From Elusimicrobiota bacterium (GTDB lineage Bacteria; Elusimicrobiota; Elusimicrobia; Elusimicrobiales; UBA9959): a DNA stretch of 23,781 bases. The notes beneath the pieces are model-generated. The model saw only the letters and a program-made list of their open reading frames with translations. It did no database searches and was not told the origin of the DNA. Within the stretch, counting starts at the first letter, position 1; every line of letters starts with the position of its first letter. Location: contig DMES01000014.1 of assembly GCA_003450815.1 (NCBI GenBank), positions 1 to 23,781 on the forward strand. Direction: 5' to 3'. Shown here piece by piece: positions 7,042 through 14,847 of the stretch. The position numbers were made by a program, and so were the translations under genes.

Positions 7042-8157
7042 ATGTCTGAAAAAATACTTATTATAGACGATGCGATGCAAACAGCCAAAACGCTGCAATT
7101 TACTCTGGATCAATACGGCTACCAGGTTTCCGTCTGTTACAGCGGCAAGGAAGGCTTGGAGCTTGTTTCCAGGGAAAAACCGGATATTATTCTGCTTGAT
7201 GTTATGATGCCGGATTTGAGCGGTTTTGAAGTATGTAAGGCGATAAAACAAGACGATAGTACAAAGGATATTCCAATAATCATGCTTAGCGCGCTTAAAG
7301 AAATGGAGGACAAAGTGCGGGGACTGGATTACGGCGCTGATGATTTTTTGACCAAACCCTGCAGAGATACGGAATTAGTGGCGAGGATACGGGCGCATCT
7401 CAGGGCGAAGCAGATGCATGAAGAACTGAAGAAAAGCAATGAGGAATTAAAAAAATTGGGAATGCTTAAAGATAATTTGACTCAATTTATAGTGCACGAC
7501 CTCAGAAATCCGCTGACTTCCATGAGGGGCTGGCTGGACTGTCTCAAAAAGGACAAAACGGTATTGGTGAAAGGGCGGCAAAAAGAATTTATTGACCGGG
7601 TTATAAAATCCTGCGATCTGGAGATAGATCTGATCAACGATCTTTCGGATGTCACGCTTCTGGAAGAAAGCAAGCTGCAATTGAAAAAAAAGCCGAACGA
7701 TATCCGTGAACTGGTGGATTACTGCGTAAAACAGATGGAGATAGACAGTCAAACGCATAATATCGAGTTAAAAGCTGACCTTGCTTCGGACTTGCCTTCG
7801 GTAAATGCCGATGAACGGCTTATCCGCAGGGTTTTATTAAACTTGATCGGCAACAGCCTGAAATTTACCCCCAAAGGCGGGACCATTACTGTCGCCGCAG
7901 AATATTCTGGAAAAGAGAGCCGGCATGTTTTTACGGTGTCGGATACAGGTATGGGGATCCCCCCGGAATATTTAGAGAAGATATTTGACAAATTCGTACA
8001 GGTGGAGATGTCGAAAGAAACTTCGCAGTACAATTTTGGAAGAGGCCTGGGGCTGACATTCTGCAAGCTTGCCGTGGAATCCCACGGGGGCGTGATACAT
8101 GCCGAAAGCGAGCTGGGCGCCGGGACGAAGATCAGTTTTACCCTGCCGAAAACCTAA
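7042..8157 (+). CDS. Receiver-histidine kinase hybrid (cytosolic)
   Basis: A 371-aa signalling protein with the domain order receiver, short coiled linker, HisKA, HATPase. The receiver (1-120) has acidic residues at 9-10, phosphoacceptor Asp53 in LLDVMMPD, and Lys105 in TKPC. A charged helix (122-142) leads to the phosphorylatable His152 in VHDLRNPLT. The ATP-binding domain has an N-box with Asn267 and Asn271, DTGMG (301-305) and GRGLGL (333-338). There is no membrane segment and no DNA-binding output, so it probably passes phosphate to another protein or answers to an upstream kinase. The N-terminal position of the receiver is the reverse of classic hybrid kinases. A purine-rich AGGGGGCGG precedes the ATG. 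No partner lies nearby. Confidence 0.93.
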   Translation: MSEKILIIDDAMQTAKTLQFTLDQYGYQVSVCYSGKEGLELVSREKPDIILLDVMMPDLSGFEVCKAIKQDDSTKDIPIIMLSALKEMEDKVRGLDYGADDFLTKPCRDTELVARIRAHLRAKQMHEELKKSNEELKKLGMLKDNLTQFIVHDLRNPLTSMRGWLDCLKKDKTVLVKGRQKEFIDRVIKSCDLEIDLINDLSDVTLLEESKLQLKKKPNDIRELVDYCVKQMEIDSQTHNIELKADLASDLPSVNADERLIRRVLLNLIGNSLKFTPKGGTITVAAEYSGKESRHVFTVSDTGMGIPPEYLEKIFDKFVQVEMSKETSQYNFGRGLGLTFCKLAVESHGGVIHAESELGAGTKISFTLPKT

Positions 8158-8159
8158 CT

Positions 8160-8184
8160 CGAAAATTGCAACGGCCAATTTTCG
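8160..8184 (+). terminator. Hairpin after the receiver/kinase gene
   Basis: CGAAAATTG (8160-8168) and CAATTTTCG (8176-8184) form a perfect 9-bp stem with a 7-nt loop three bases past the stop codon. No U-tract follows (GGGTCC), so efficient intrinsic termination is doubtful; it may protect the mRNA 3' end. Confidence 0.4.
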
Positions 8185-8231
8185 GGTCCGGGTGGATAAA
8201 TATATAACGCATGCTTTTTTCCCAAAACATC

Positions 8232-8259
8232 TTGACAATCGCGGGGAGGGTGGTATACT
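8232..8259 (+). promoter_or_regulatory. Near-consensus sigma70-type promoter of the C11 protease gene
   Basis: TTGACA (8232-8237), 16-bp spacer, TATACT (8254-8259). Transcription would begin near 8266, about 20 nt before the ATG at 8287, leaving a very short leader. The box matches predict strong constitutive expression by a housekeeping sigma factor. Confidence 0.8.
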
Positions 8260-8286
8260 ACTATTAACGCTAGATTGAGAGGAACT

Positions 8287-9750
8287 ATGATAAGCTGGAA
8301 AGCATATATCCTTTGCGCTGTTGTAGTGATGGCGGCGGGGTTTGGCTACATTGAGAGTTCGCACAGGAATATCCAATCGGACCTCAGGGACGCGGTGGCC
8401 GACAACAGGAAATTCGATACCAGCCTTCCCGTCTTTGACAAAGATAGAGGTAATATCCCGGAATCTGCTGCTGTTATGGGTACACGTTTTGCCCACAAAA
8501 GAACTCCTGCGGCCCCGGTGCCCGTATCCGCCAAAGAGTGGACCGTTCTGGTCTACATGAACGGGAAGAATAGTCTTGAATTCCCCCTACTCATCAACGT
8601 AAACATGATGGAAACGGTAGGCTCCAACTCCGCGTTGAACATAGTGGTGGAAGCCGGCCGCACGAACAACCAGGAAGGCGATGTGGCAATGGATGGCGAC
8701 TGGACCGGTTCACACCGCTACTACGTTACCAAAGATGAGAATATGACGGTGGTGAGCTCCAAAATACTACAGTCCTTCGGCAGGGTGGATATGGGCGATT
8801 GGCGTCATCTGGTAGACTTTGCGAAATGGGGAAAGGAAAATTATCCCGCCAGGCATTATATGCTTTTAATATGGAATCACGGTTCCGGCTGGCTCACCAC
8901 CAAAGATGTTTCTCCAACACTATACTCTGGTAAAGGCATTTCTTACGACGACGAAACCAATAACCACATCTCCATTCCGGAACTCGCCGCAGCCATGCGC
9001 GCTATAGGAAGGGTGGATATACTGGCCTTTGACGCCTGTCTTATGCAGATGGCCGAGGTGCTCTACGAGTTGCGCGATAGTGCGGATTATATTGTGGGGG
9101 CGGAAGAGTACATGGACGAGTTCGGTTTCCCGTATCAGGAAATCCTGACGGCTTTCTCATCCGGTTCAGAAGACAGTAGAGTGCTGGCTGCGGAGATGGT
9201 GCGTCTCTACAGTGAAACTCCCCGCTTCCAGCAGTCTGAAACCCAGACGATTTCCGCGGTAAATATGTCCGCTATGCCCGAATTTATAACTGCCTTCAAC
9301 GCCTGGATGGATGCCATACTGGCTTCCGGCATGAAGCCGCAGTTCAAGGGTAAATATTATTCCATCCGCCGTTACGACTATGAGGACAATAAGGACCTTT
9401 ACGATCTGCTCCGCGTGGCCTCCGGAACTGACCCGGGAGTGTCGCAGAAGAGCCGCGCCCTGATGGACATTATCGACAGAAAGCTTGTGCTGCTCACAAA
9501 GGCGGTGCGGTACTATTCCCCAGACCCAGCCTCACACGGGGTAGCCATATATCTACCCTTCAAAACCTATAACAATAAATACGACCAGTTGGCCTTCGCC
9601 AAAGACACCCGTTGGGCGGACTTCCTTAAAGTCATGGCTGCGACAAAAGTCTCCGGCATAGAATGCATCTTGCAGAGTCTCACGATAAATAGCTTGATGC
9701 CGTTAAGGGATTATAGAAAGTGCGAAGACAATGTTTTCCAGTTGGAATAA
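8287..9750 (+). CDS. Secreted clostripain-like cysteine peptidase (family C11)
   Basis: The 487-aa protein starts at the ATG at 8287, preceded by GAGAGG; the reading frame extends four codons further to a TTG. Residues 1-24 form a signal or anchor sequence. The C11 hallmarks are the catalytic His198 in LLIWNHGSGW and Cys251 in LAFDACLMQ, followed by the VGAEEYMDEFGFPY segment. The region ending in HGVAIYLPFKTYN is also typical of the family. Known members cleave after basic residues and are often auto-activated; Lys/Arg-containing loops are present but no cleavage site can be assigned. The N-terminus predicts export or periplasmic anchoring. It sits alone with its own strong promoter and converges with batE. 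Confidence 0.9.
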   Translation: MISWKAYILCAVVVMAAGFGYIESSHRNIQSDLRDAVADNRKFDTSLPVFDKDRGNIPESAAVMGTRFAHKRTPAAPVPVSAKEWTVLVYMNGKNSLEFPLLINVNMMETVGSNSALNIVVEAGRTNNQEGDVAMDGDWTGSHRYYVTKDENMTVVSSKILQSFGRVDMGDWRHLVDFAKWGKENYPARHYMLLIWNHGSGWLTTKDVSPTLYSGKGISYDDETNNHISIPELAAAMRAIGRVDILAFDACLMQMAEVLYELRDSADYIVGAEEYMDEFGFPYQEILTAFSSGSEDSRVLAAEMVRLYSETPRFQQSETQTISAVNMSAMPEFITAFNAWMDAILASGMKPQFKGKYYSIRRYDYEDNKDLYDLLRVASGTDPGVSQKSRALMDIIDRKLVLLTKAVRYYSPDPASHGVAIYLPFKTYNNKYDQLAFAKDTRWADFLKVMAATKVSGIECILQSLTINSLMPLRDYRKCEDNVFQLE

Positions 9751-9794
9751 ATCTTAGGAAATTTCAATAGTCAACCGGGATCTGCGCTGGTGAA

Positions 9795-9851
9795 GAAGAC
9801 CGGGGTCTTCCGCCGGCTCCGGAACGAGCCGGTCCGCACAGCGGTCCGGCT
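9795..9851. other. GC-rich hairpin cluster with two exclusive pairings
   Basis: GAAGACC (9795-9801) faces GGTCTTC (9804-9810). Next, GAGCCGG (9826-9832) can pair either with CCGGCTC upstream (9813-9819) or, through AGCCGG, with CCGGCT downstream (9846-9851); the two pairings exclude each other. CGGTCCG also occurs twice as a direct repeat. It lies 45 nt past the protease stop, so it may be the structured end of that mRNA. Confidence 0.45.
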
Positions 9852-9889
9852 TTCGATGCTTACTTGCTATCCATAATTCTTTTTACTAA

Positions 9890-9922
9890 CCTGAAAGTTT
9901 CAGGTCAACTGAAACTTTCAGG
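9890..9922. repeat. Double palindrome CTGAAA-N-TTTCAG
   Basis: CCTGAAAGTTTCAG (9890-9903) and CTGAAACTTTCAGG (9909-9922) form a perfect 14-bp stem with a 5-nt loop. Each arm is itself a 13-bp palindrome (CTGAAA, one base, TTTCAG). It shares its opening CCTGAAA with the element at 622-646. No U-tract follows on either side. Confidence 0.7.
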
Positions 9923-10004
9923 ATAGTTTTGGCGGGTGTGATGGTAAAGCCTAGTTTAACCGGATCCAGCGCCCATACTGGCCTTAACAGCAGTGGCGCC
10001 GAAG

Positions 10005-10023
10005 GGCAGGCCGATATCCTGCC
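10005..10023 (+). terminator. Possible weak terminator for the C11 protease transcript
   Basis: GGCAGG (10005-10010) and CCTGCC (10018-10023) pair around a 7-nt loop and are followed by TGTCTTTCTCACTTTTT. The stem is short and the tract imperfect, and it lies about 255 nt after the stop. Confidence 0.3.
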
Positions 10024-10094
10024 TGTCTTTCTCACTTTTTCCAGCAAACGCAAAAAGGCCTATCCCGCACAGGTTTTTTTCGTATTGATGGGGG

Positions 10095-10928
10095 TTAAAT
10101 CTTTTGTAAATCCGTCTTTTTTACCCAGCCTTTTATTCCTTCTCCGGGCAGGCCTATTTCGTAATACTCCTCATCCCCCTCGTCCAATATTTTTACAAGA
10201 CGGGCTTCCGGAAGAGTGGCGTTGGCCTTAAATTTTTCACCGGGGCCGCTTAAAAGCGTGGCGGGCGCCGCGGCTACCGCGCCATTAGTAAACGGCGAGC
10301 TGTCGCGCACCCCGATCCAGAGCAGGAAAAAAAGACAAGCGGCCGCCGTTGCGTAAGGAGCGGTTTTAAGTTCTTCCTTCAGCTTCTCCCCCGCCAGCGC
10401 GCGCAGCGCCCCGGCAAAACAGGCCAGCCAGAAAAAAATTATCGCCAAAGCCTTAAGTTCCAGGTCAGATAAAAGATAGTAAACATAATGGAGCGCTTTC
10501 GGCACGCCGTCCGGCACAAGCGCCTGGCCGGTCTGTTTCAGGGCATAGTCAAGGTTGGCCCGCATATCGGGATCTCTGGGCAGAAGTTTAAAGGCTTTTG
10601 CGTAGTAAAGCACGGCGAACCCCGGTCTGTTCAATCTGAAATAGGCGTTGCCCGCGTTATAAAAAGTGTATGGGTTCTCGCTCTCGGATTGGGTCATCTT
10701 AAGGTAGCCATCAAGCGCTTCCTGGTATTTGCCGTTCTTGTACATGTCATTTAGTTCGGCCAGTTCATTTTTATCGTAGGCCAGGGCGGGCAAAGAAAAG
10801 GCGCAGAGGAATAGAAGGCAGGACAAAATCAGGGTATAGGGTATAGGGTATAGTGAGACAGGAAAGTCCGATTTAAACCCTGAACCGTGAACCGTGAACC
10901 CTGAACCCTTAAGCGATAGCATACTCAT
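10095..10928 (-). CDS. batE: BatE-like TPR and SH3-type protein
   Basis: Last gene of the Bat operon, 277 aa. After an unusual N-terminus comes a signal-like hydrophobic core (33-47) with an ALA cleavage motif (48-50), TPR helices (about 53-135; YQEALDGYLKM, NAGNAYFRLN, AVLYYAKAFKLLPRDP), two membrane helices (about 158-178 and 190-206), and a C-terminal SH3b-like domain (220-277; LLSGPGEKF...GIKGWVKKTDL). The ATG overlaps the batD stop by four bases (ATGA). Residues 6-32 are encoded by two heptamer arrays: GSGF recurs with a 7-residue period, and YPIPYTL comes from the TAGGGTA array. A downstream TTG at codon 35 is the only other obvious start and would lose much of the signal core. TPR/SH3 proteins of this operon are thought to scaffold the envelope Bat complex. 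Confidence 0.9.
   Translation of the reverse strand: MSMLSLKGSGFTVHGSGFKSDFPVSLYPIPYTLILSCLLFLCAFSLPALAYDKNELAELNDMYKNGKYQEALDGYLKMTQSESENPYTFYNAGNAYFRLNRPGFAVLYYAKAFKLLPRDPDMRANLDYALKQTGQALVPDGVPKALHYVYYLLSDLELKALAIIFFWLACFAGALRALAGEKLKEELKTAPYATAAACLFFLLWIGVRDSSPFTNGAVAAAPATLLSGPGEKFKANATLPEARLVKILDEGDEEYYEIGLPGEGIKGWVKKTDLQKI
10830..10910. repeat. Two heptamer arrays inside the 5' end of batE
   Basis: On the plus strand 10830-10857 reads CAGGGTA, TAGGGTA, TAGGGTA, TAGTGAG. On the minus strand 10910-10876 reads AGGGTTC, AGGGTTC, ACGGTTC, ACGGTTC, AGGGTTT. Both have a 7-nt period with an AGGG core and differ in the variable dinucleotide. They lie in opposite orientation about 20 nt apart and are translated as part of BatE. 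Confidence 0.8.
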
Positions 10929-12814
10929 TTCTTTTTAAACTCCTTTTCAAGCCTTTCGAGCAGTACGGTGTAGCGGGTTATCAGATCTTTTGCGTTCTGG
11001 GCGGTCAGGGAGGACGGAGAAAAATGAAACATCTCAAGCTGTTCCCAGAAGGACTTGATTTCCTCAAGGTGATATTCATCCATGAGCGGGAAGCGGTCTT
11101 TTATAAGTTCCCTGGCCTGGCGTGTGGTCAGGGCGCTTATTTTTCCCCCTGTTTTGTCTGAGAGATATTCCATAAAGGAATCGTAAAGCACGGAAACAGC
11201 CTCTTTTAATCTGTCCGCCTTTAGTTCGGTTTCAGCCCTGCTGATATCTTTGCCCGCCGCCGCTTTGGCTTGCCGGAACCGGAAAATCTGCGGGTTGCGC
11301 AGACGGAAGCTTTGAATGTTTGAAAACAGCAGGCTGAATAAAAGCGCGGCCACCGGCAACAAGTTGAGCCACCAGGCCATGCCGAAAAGAACTCCGGCCG
11401 CGCGGATGATTACGGGTGCCTTTGCCTTGTCGCTTACATATCTGATGTCCGAGCCGGTGGCGGACACGACTTGTGTCCCGGGCTGTGTAAAGTTGAAATT
11501 TTTTGCGTCAGAATCGCCTTTTTCCACGTTTAATTCCAAAGGCTTCGTTTCAACTTCGCGGTAGGTCTTTACCTCCGGGTCAAAAAAAGCGAATTTTATC
11601 TGTGGGATGCGGATGGGGCCTTCTGAGCGCGGCACAATTACAGTGGTAAAGACTTTTTTCCCGCTTATAATATCGTTCTTCTTGTTTATATCAAGCGAGC
11701 TCATAGTGTCAAAAACCTTGAAACCCATCAGTTCGGAAAGCTTCGGCGCTGTTACGGTGGTAAGACTGCCGGTGCCGCTTACTGTCACCGATAGATTTAC
11801 CGCTTCCCCTGTTTTAACCCGGTTGCGGTCAAGCTCGGCGGCGATAGTGTAGTTGCCGACCGCCCCGGTAAAAGACAAGGGCGCCCCGTCCGGCAGCGGG
11901 AGTATGTTCAGCGTCAGATTTTCTGTTTTTAATTCCTTTGTGGCGCCCTGTGAGCCGTTCATGGAGAAGAATTTCTGGAAGAAATTAGGGTCAAAGGGAT
12001 CTATATGTTCGTTTGACTGCAGTTGGGCTATGACCGAGGCCGGGCTGATGGAGGCCGGACCGGGCGACAGGCCGAACAGCGCTGTTTTTATCTCGCTGAA
12101 GGAGTAGCGAATGTCCTTTATTGTAACTTCTCCGTTCCTTACGGGCGGTAAGTCCTCAAAAATCAGGTTCTTGTAGGCCGGCGGCAGATATTGCGGGTTT
12201 GAGGTAAGAGGCACGGCTGTGTAAAACCTTATAAGCAGATTTATTTGCTGGCCGGGGTAGGCTGTTCTCCTGTCTGTTTCGGCTTTTAAAAAAATAAGAG
12301 TGTCGGCTGCTTTAGGGGCGGCCGCGCGGCCGGCAGCGCCCTGATGTTGCGGCGGAGAGCCCTGCGCCGTGCCTGCAGCAGCCCCTGATTTAGTGACGGT
12401 CACCTCAATTTCGGATGTTATGGCTTTTTCACGGCCGTTAAACGCCGAAATAGCCGGTATTTTCTGGCGGCCTATAAAGCGCGGGGTAAGGATATAGGTG
12501 AATGAAACCGAAGTGGTTATTCTCCCGTTCATAATGGAAATGCTCTGGCTGCGGCCGGAGGAATAGGCGTTAAAATTGGACATGGGAGGAATTGTGGGTT
12601 CTGGAACACTTGCTGAATCTCCGCTGATGGTGACGGTAAGGTAAAGGTTGTCGGTGATCTCAAGTTCGGTTCTGTCTATTTGCGCCGAAATGCCAAGCGC
12701 TGCGCGCGCGTTTTGAGCGGCCATGAGCGAGACGGCAAGTACAATAGCGGTCAGGGGAAGGGTATAGCAAAAGATAAACTTGAAGACATTTTTAAGACTA
12801 TTCAAAAATTTCAT
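10925..12814 (-). CDS. batD: BatD family envelope protein
   Basis: A 629-aa membrane protein of the BatD (oxygen tolerance) family. A signal peptide (about 16-38, ending A-R-A) precedes a long beta-rich extracytoplasmic region. Its repeated domains begin with motifs such as DRTELEITDNLYLTVTISG and, later, LDRNRVKTGEAVNLSVTVSG, both typical of BatD. A Pro/Ala/Gly-rich linker lies near residues 145-165. One membrane helix (about 472-496, WWLNLLPVAALLFSLLF) is followed by a helical cytoplasmic tail of roughly 130 residues containing EAVSVLYDSFMEYLSDKTGG. BatD is found with MoxR and VWA proteins in many diderms and has been linked to aerotolerance and envelope stress; the biochemical role is unknown. 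No clear Shine-Dalgarno precedes the start; a heptamer array lies just upstream. Confidence 0.92.
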   Translation of the reverse strand: MKFLNSLKNVFKFIFCYTLPLTAIVLAVSLMAAQNARAALGISAQIDRTELEITDNLYLTVTISGDSASVPEPTIPPMSNFNAYSSGRSQSISIMNGRITTSVSFTYILTPRFIGRQKIPAISAFNGREKAITSEIEVTVTKSGAAAGTAQGSPPQHQGAAGRAAAPKAADTLIFLKAETDRRTAYPGQQINLLIRFYTAVPLTSNPQYLPPAYKNLIFEDLPPVRNGEVTIKDIRYSFSEIKTALFGLSPGPASISPASVIAQLQSNEHIDPFDPNFFQKFFSMNGSQGATKELKTENLTLNILPLPDGAPLSFTGAVGNYTIAAELDRNRVKTGEAVNLSVTVSGTGSLTTVTAPKLSELMGFKVFDTMSSLDINKKNDIISGKKVFTTVIVPRSEGPIRIPQIKFAFFDPEVKTYREVETKPLELNVEKGDSDAKNFNFTQPGTQVVSATGSDIRYVSDKAKAPVIIRAAGVLFGMAWWLNLLPVAALLFSLLFSNIQSFRLRNPQIFRFRQAKAAAGKDISRAETELKADRLKEAVSVLYDSFMEYLSDKTGGKISALTTRQARELIKDRFPLMDEYHLEEIKSFWEQLEMFHFSPSSLTAQNAKDLITRYTVLLERLEKEFKKK

Positions 12815-12840
12815 AAATTTGCTCGAGCTCTTCTCTCTTT

Positions 12841-12877
12841 TGCCCTCTACCCTATCCCCTACACCCTAGACCCTGTC
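12841..12877. repeat. TAGGGNN heptamer array between batC and batD
   Basis: Read on the minus strand: CAGGGTC, TAGGGTG, TAGGGGA, TAGGGTA, GAGGGCA. It starts three bases after the batC stop and fills most of the 66-nt gap before batD. The opening GACAGGGT also occurs at the edge of the 17818-17898 array. Confidence 0.8.
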
Positions 12878-12880
12878 TTC

Positions 12881-13570
12881 TCACCAATCCTCCGCCGCTT
12901 CGTCTTTTTCGCGTTTCAGCTTATTTCCAAAACGGGCGTTCTGAATTTCTTTATTGGCCGCTGATTTTTCCTTTTCCTTCATCATCTCAAGCAGACGGTC
13001 TGCCTGGGCTTTGGCTTCATCTTTTTGCCGTTTTTTTTTTTTGTCCTGCCCGCCGCTATTTTTATTCTGGTTATCCTTTTTTTTGTCGTCTTTTTTCTGG
13101 TCCTGTTTTTGTTTGTCTTTCTGCTGTGGGTTTTTTTTATTCTCCAGGAGCAGTTCCAGGGCTCTTTGAAGGTTGAATTTGGCGTTTGCGTCTTTCGGGT
13201 CTGAAAGTATGGCCGCACGGTAACTGGCGGCGGCTTTCTGGTAGTCGCCCTGCATGAAATAAGCGTTGCCTTCGTTGTATCGCGCTTTAGGGTGGAGCGA
13301 AGGCCCCGCGGCTGCGGCCGAGTTGAAGGCCTCTCCGGCACGGCTGTAGTCCTCAAGGCGGTAAAAAACATCGCCGGAATTAAAAATTATTTTTCCGCTT
13401 TTTGGTTCCAGCTCTAAAGCCTTGCCATAGTACCCGGAGGCTTTCTGGTAGTCTTTCTTATTGTAGGCGTCGGTGCCTTTGCCCGCTAGTTTTTTTGCTT
13501 CGGAAGCATGGAGCGTTTGCGCAAGAGTGAAAGCTGTCAGCAAAACGGGAGCCCAGCGCAGGAAAGTCAT
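12881..13570 (-). CDS. batC: BatC-like TPR protein with Lys-rich tail
   Basis: A 229-aa exported TPR protein. A signal peptide (1-22) is followed by about three TPR units (28-142; AYNKKDYQKASGYYGKAL, YNEGNAYFMQGDYQKAAASY), then a low-complexity Lys/Gln/Asp/Asn tract (about 145-190), a charged helix (RLLEMMKEKEK) and a terminal AEDW. Bat-operon TPR proteins commonly end in a short acidic DW motif. The ATG overlaps the batB stop by four bases. TPRs suggest a scaffold for the Bat envelope complex. The gene contains an unbroken run of 12 A in the sense strand (13042-13031) coding four lysines, a place prone to slippage. Confidence 0.9.
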   Translation of the reverse strand: MTFLRWAPVLLTAFTLAQTLHASEAKKLAGKGTDAYNKKDYQKASGYYGKALELEPKSGKIIFNSGDVFYRLEDYSRAGEAFNSAAAAGPSLHPKARYNEGNAYFMQGDYQKAAASYRAAILSDPKDANAKFNLQRALELLLENKKNPQQKDKQKQDQKKDDKKKDNQNKNSGGQDKKKKRQKDEAKAQADRLLEMMKEKEKSAANKEIQNARFGNKLKREKDEAAEDW

Positions 13571-14730
13571 GGTGGTGTTTCCTTTTCAACCGCCGCGGCA
13601 TTGCTTCCGCGGGCCTTATCGGCTCCGAAATAGTTGGTGAAGTCATCTCCCCAGACTCTAAAATTGCCGTAAGTTTTAGGGCTAAACCAGCTTCTGATCC
13701 GCCGATTTAAGGGTATAGCCGGAACTGACGCTCCAGGGTTCTCCATGAATAATAATTCCAGCAAAAGCGCCAGCAGCGCCAAAGCGAGAGGCCATTGATA
13801 GCGGTTCCTGAAATTGGCGCGGCCGAAACCTTTGGTTTTTGCCAGCGACAGCCTTGAAACAGCCGAGCGCATTTCTTCGCCGGCCGCGTCGGGGTCCGAA
13901 TAGCGAAGATAGGCGCCGCCCGTCTGCGAGGCGATCCGCAAAAGCGTCCGCTCATCCAATTTTGTCACAACGGTTTTGCCGGAGGCGTCTTTTTTGTAGC
14001 CCAGTGTTCCGCCCGCCGCGTCGGTTTCCGCTATAAGTTCGCCTTCCGGTTTGCCTATGCCGATGGTAAAAACCCTGAGGCCTGATGCCGCCGCGTCTTT
14101 GATCGCCTGGTCAAGGTTTTTGGAATGGTCTTCTCCGTCCGTGATGAGCACCATTACTTTCTGGCCGCTGTAGCGCTCAAGCATGCGGCCCGAGGTGGCA
14201 ATGGCGTCAGAGAGATTAGTGCCTTGTGAGGGCAGCATGCCGGGTGACAGCAGGGAAATGAAGTGTTTTATGGCGTCAAGGTCAGTGGTGAGCGGGCATT
14301 GCACATAGGCGCGGCCGGCGAAGGCCACCACGCCCACGCGGAAATCGGGAAATTTTTCCGCCAGAGCGCCAAGCATGAGTTTAGCGTTTTCCAGCCGCGT
14401 GGGTTTGAGGTCTTTGGCCGACATGGACAGCGAGGTGTCCACCGCTATTACCAGATTGCCGTTGAGATCCGTTACCTGGGCCAGTTCCATGCCCCATTGC
14501 GGGCCGCTTGCCGCCACGGAGGCAAAAAATAACGCGGCCAGCATAAGAATGTCCCGCGTCCGCTTGCGCGCCCAGCCTTTTTGCAGACTGAGCGCCATGA
14601 AGGTCTTTTTACCAAGTACACTTTCAGCAAGGGCACATTTTGCCTTTTCGGCTTTAAAGCGCAGAAAAACCAGGGCCGCTAAAGCGACTGTGAGCCAGAC
14701 TGCGAGTGCCGGGTATTTAAAAAGTTCCAT
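13567..14730 (-). CDS. batB: BatB: membrane-anchored VWA protein
   Basis: A 387-aa protein with two N-terminal membrane helices (about 5-24 and 58-75), a von Willebrand factor A domain (about 90-280) and a C-terminal helix (311-329). The MIDAS metal site is complete: DTSLSM (98-103), Thr171 in SQGTNLSDA, and Asp198 in LITDGED. VWA-MIDAS domains bind protein ligands through a divalent metal, and Bat VWA proteins are likely substrates of MoxR. A tail of about 55 residues follows the last helix. It is separated from batA by 117 nt containing a large inverted heptamer array, and overlaps batC by four bases. No Shine-Dalgarno is visible at the ATG. Confidence 0.93.
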   Translation of the reverse strand: MELFKYPALAVWLTVALAALVFLRFKAEKAKCALAESVLGKKTFMALSLQKGWARKRTRDILMLAALFFASVAASGPQWGMELAQVTDLNGNLVIAVDTSLSMSAKDLKPTRLENAKLMLGALAEKFPDFRVGVVAFAGRAYVQCPLTTDLDAIKHFISLLSPGMLPSQGTNLSDAIATSGRMLERYSGQKVMVLITDGEDHSKNLDQAIKDAAASGLRVFTIGIGKPEGELIAETDAAGGTLGYKKDASGKTVVTKLDERTLLRIASQTGGAYLRYSDPDAAGEEMRSAVSRLSLAKTKGFGRANFRNRYQWPLALALLALLLELLFMENPGASVPAIPLNRRIRSWFSPKTYGNFRVWGDDFTNYFGADKARGSNAAAVEKETPP

Positions 14731-14759
14731 AGTAAATTTAATCGCCAGCTTGGATTACT

Positions 14760-14844
14760 GGGGATAGGGGCGAGGGGTTAGGGTATAGGGTGCAGAAATA
14801 ATGAATTCCTGCCCTAGCCCCTATACCCTCTACCCTATCCCCTT
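14760..14844. repeat. Inverted TAGGGNN heptamer arrays between batA and batB
   Basis: Left arm on the plus strand: TAGGGGC, GAGGGGT, TAGGGTA, TAGGGTG. Right arm, reverse complement: TAGGGTA, GAGGGTA, TAGGGGC, TAGGGCA in an overlapping register. When the arms are paired, mismatches fall in pairs every 7 nt, at the variable dinucleotide. A GAATTC word lies in the spacer (14803-14808). The right arm ends four bases before the batA stop. Confidence 0.85.
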
Positions 14845-14847
14845 TCT

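Larger units (their letters stand above)
9751..10094. other. 344-bp convergent gap, rich in inverted repeats
   Basis: No believable gene lies here: the plus-strand reading frame 9929-10231 runs antisense into batE and resembles nothing. The gap holds three hairpin features: a GC-rich cluster at 9795-9851, a 14-bp perfect stem at 9890-9922, and a 6-bp stem at 10005-10023 followed by a pyrimidine run that could end the plus-strand transcript. A weak A/T-flanked stem at about 10054-10080 might serve batE. Confidence 0.55.

Noticed and set aside
9929..10231. 100-codon plus-strand reading frame
   Set aside because: It begins at the edge of a palindrome, runs antisense into batE, lacks a Shine-Dalgarno and has no recognisable domain.
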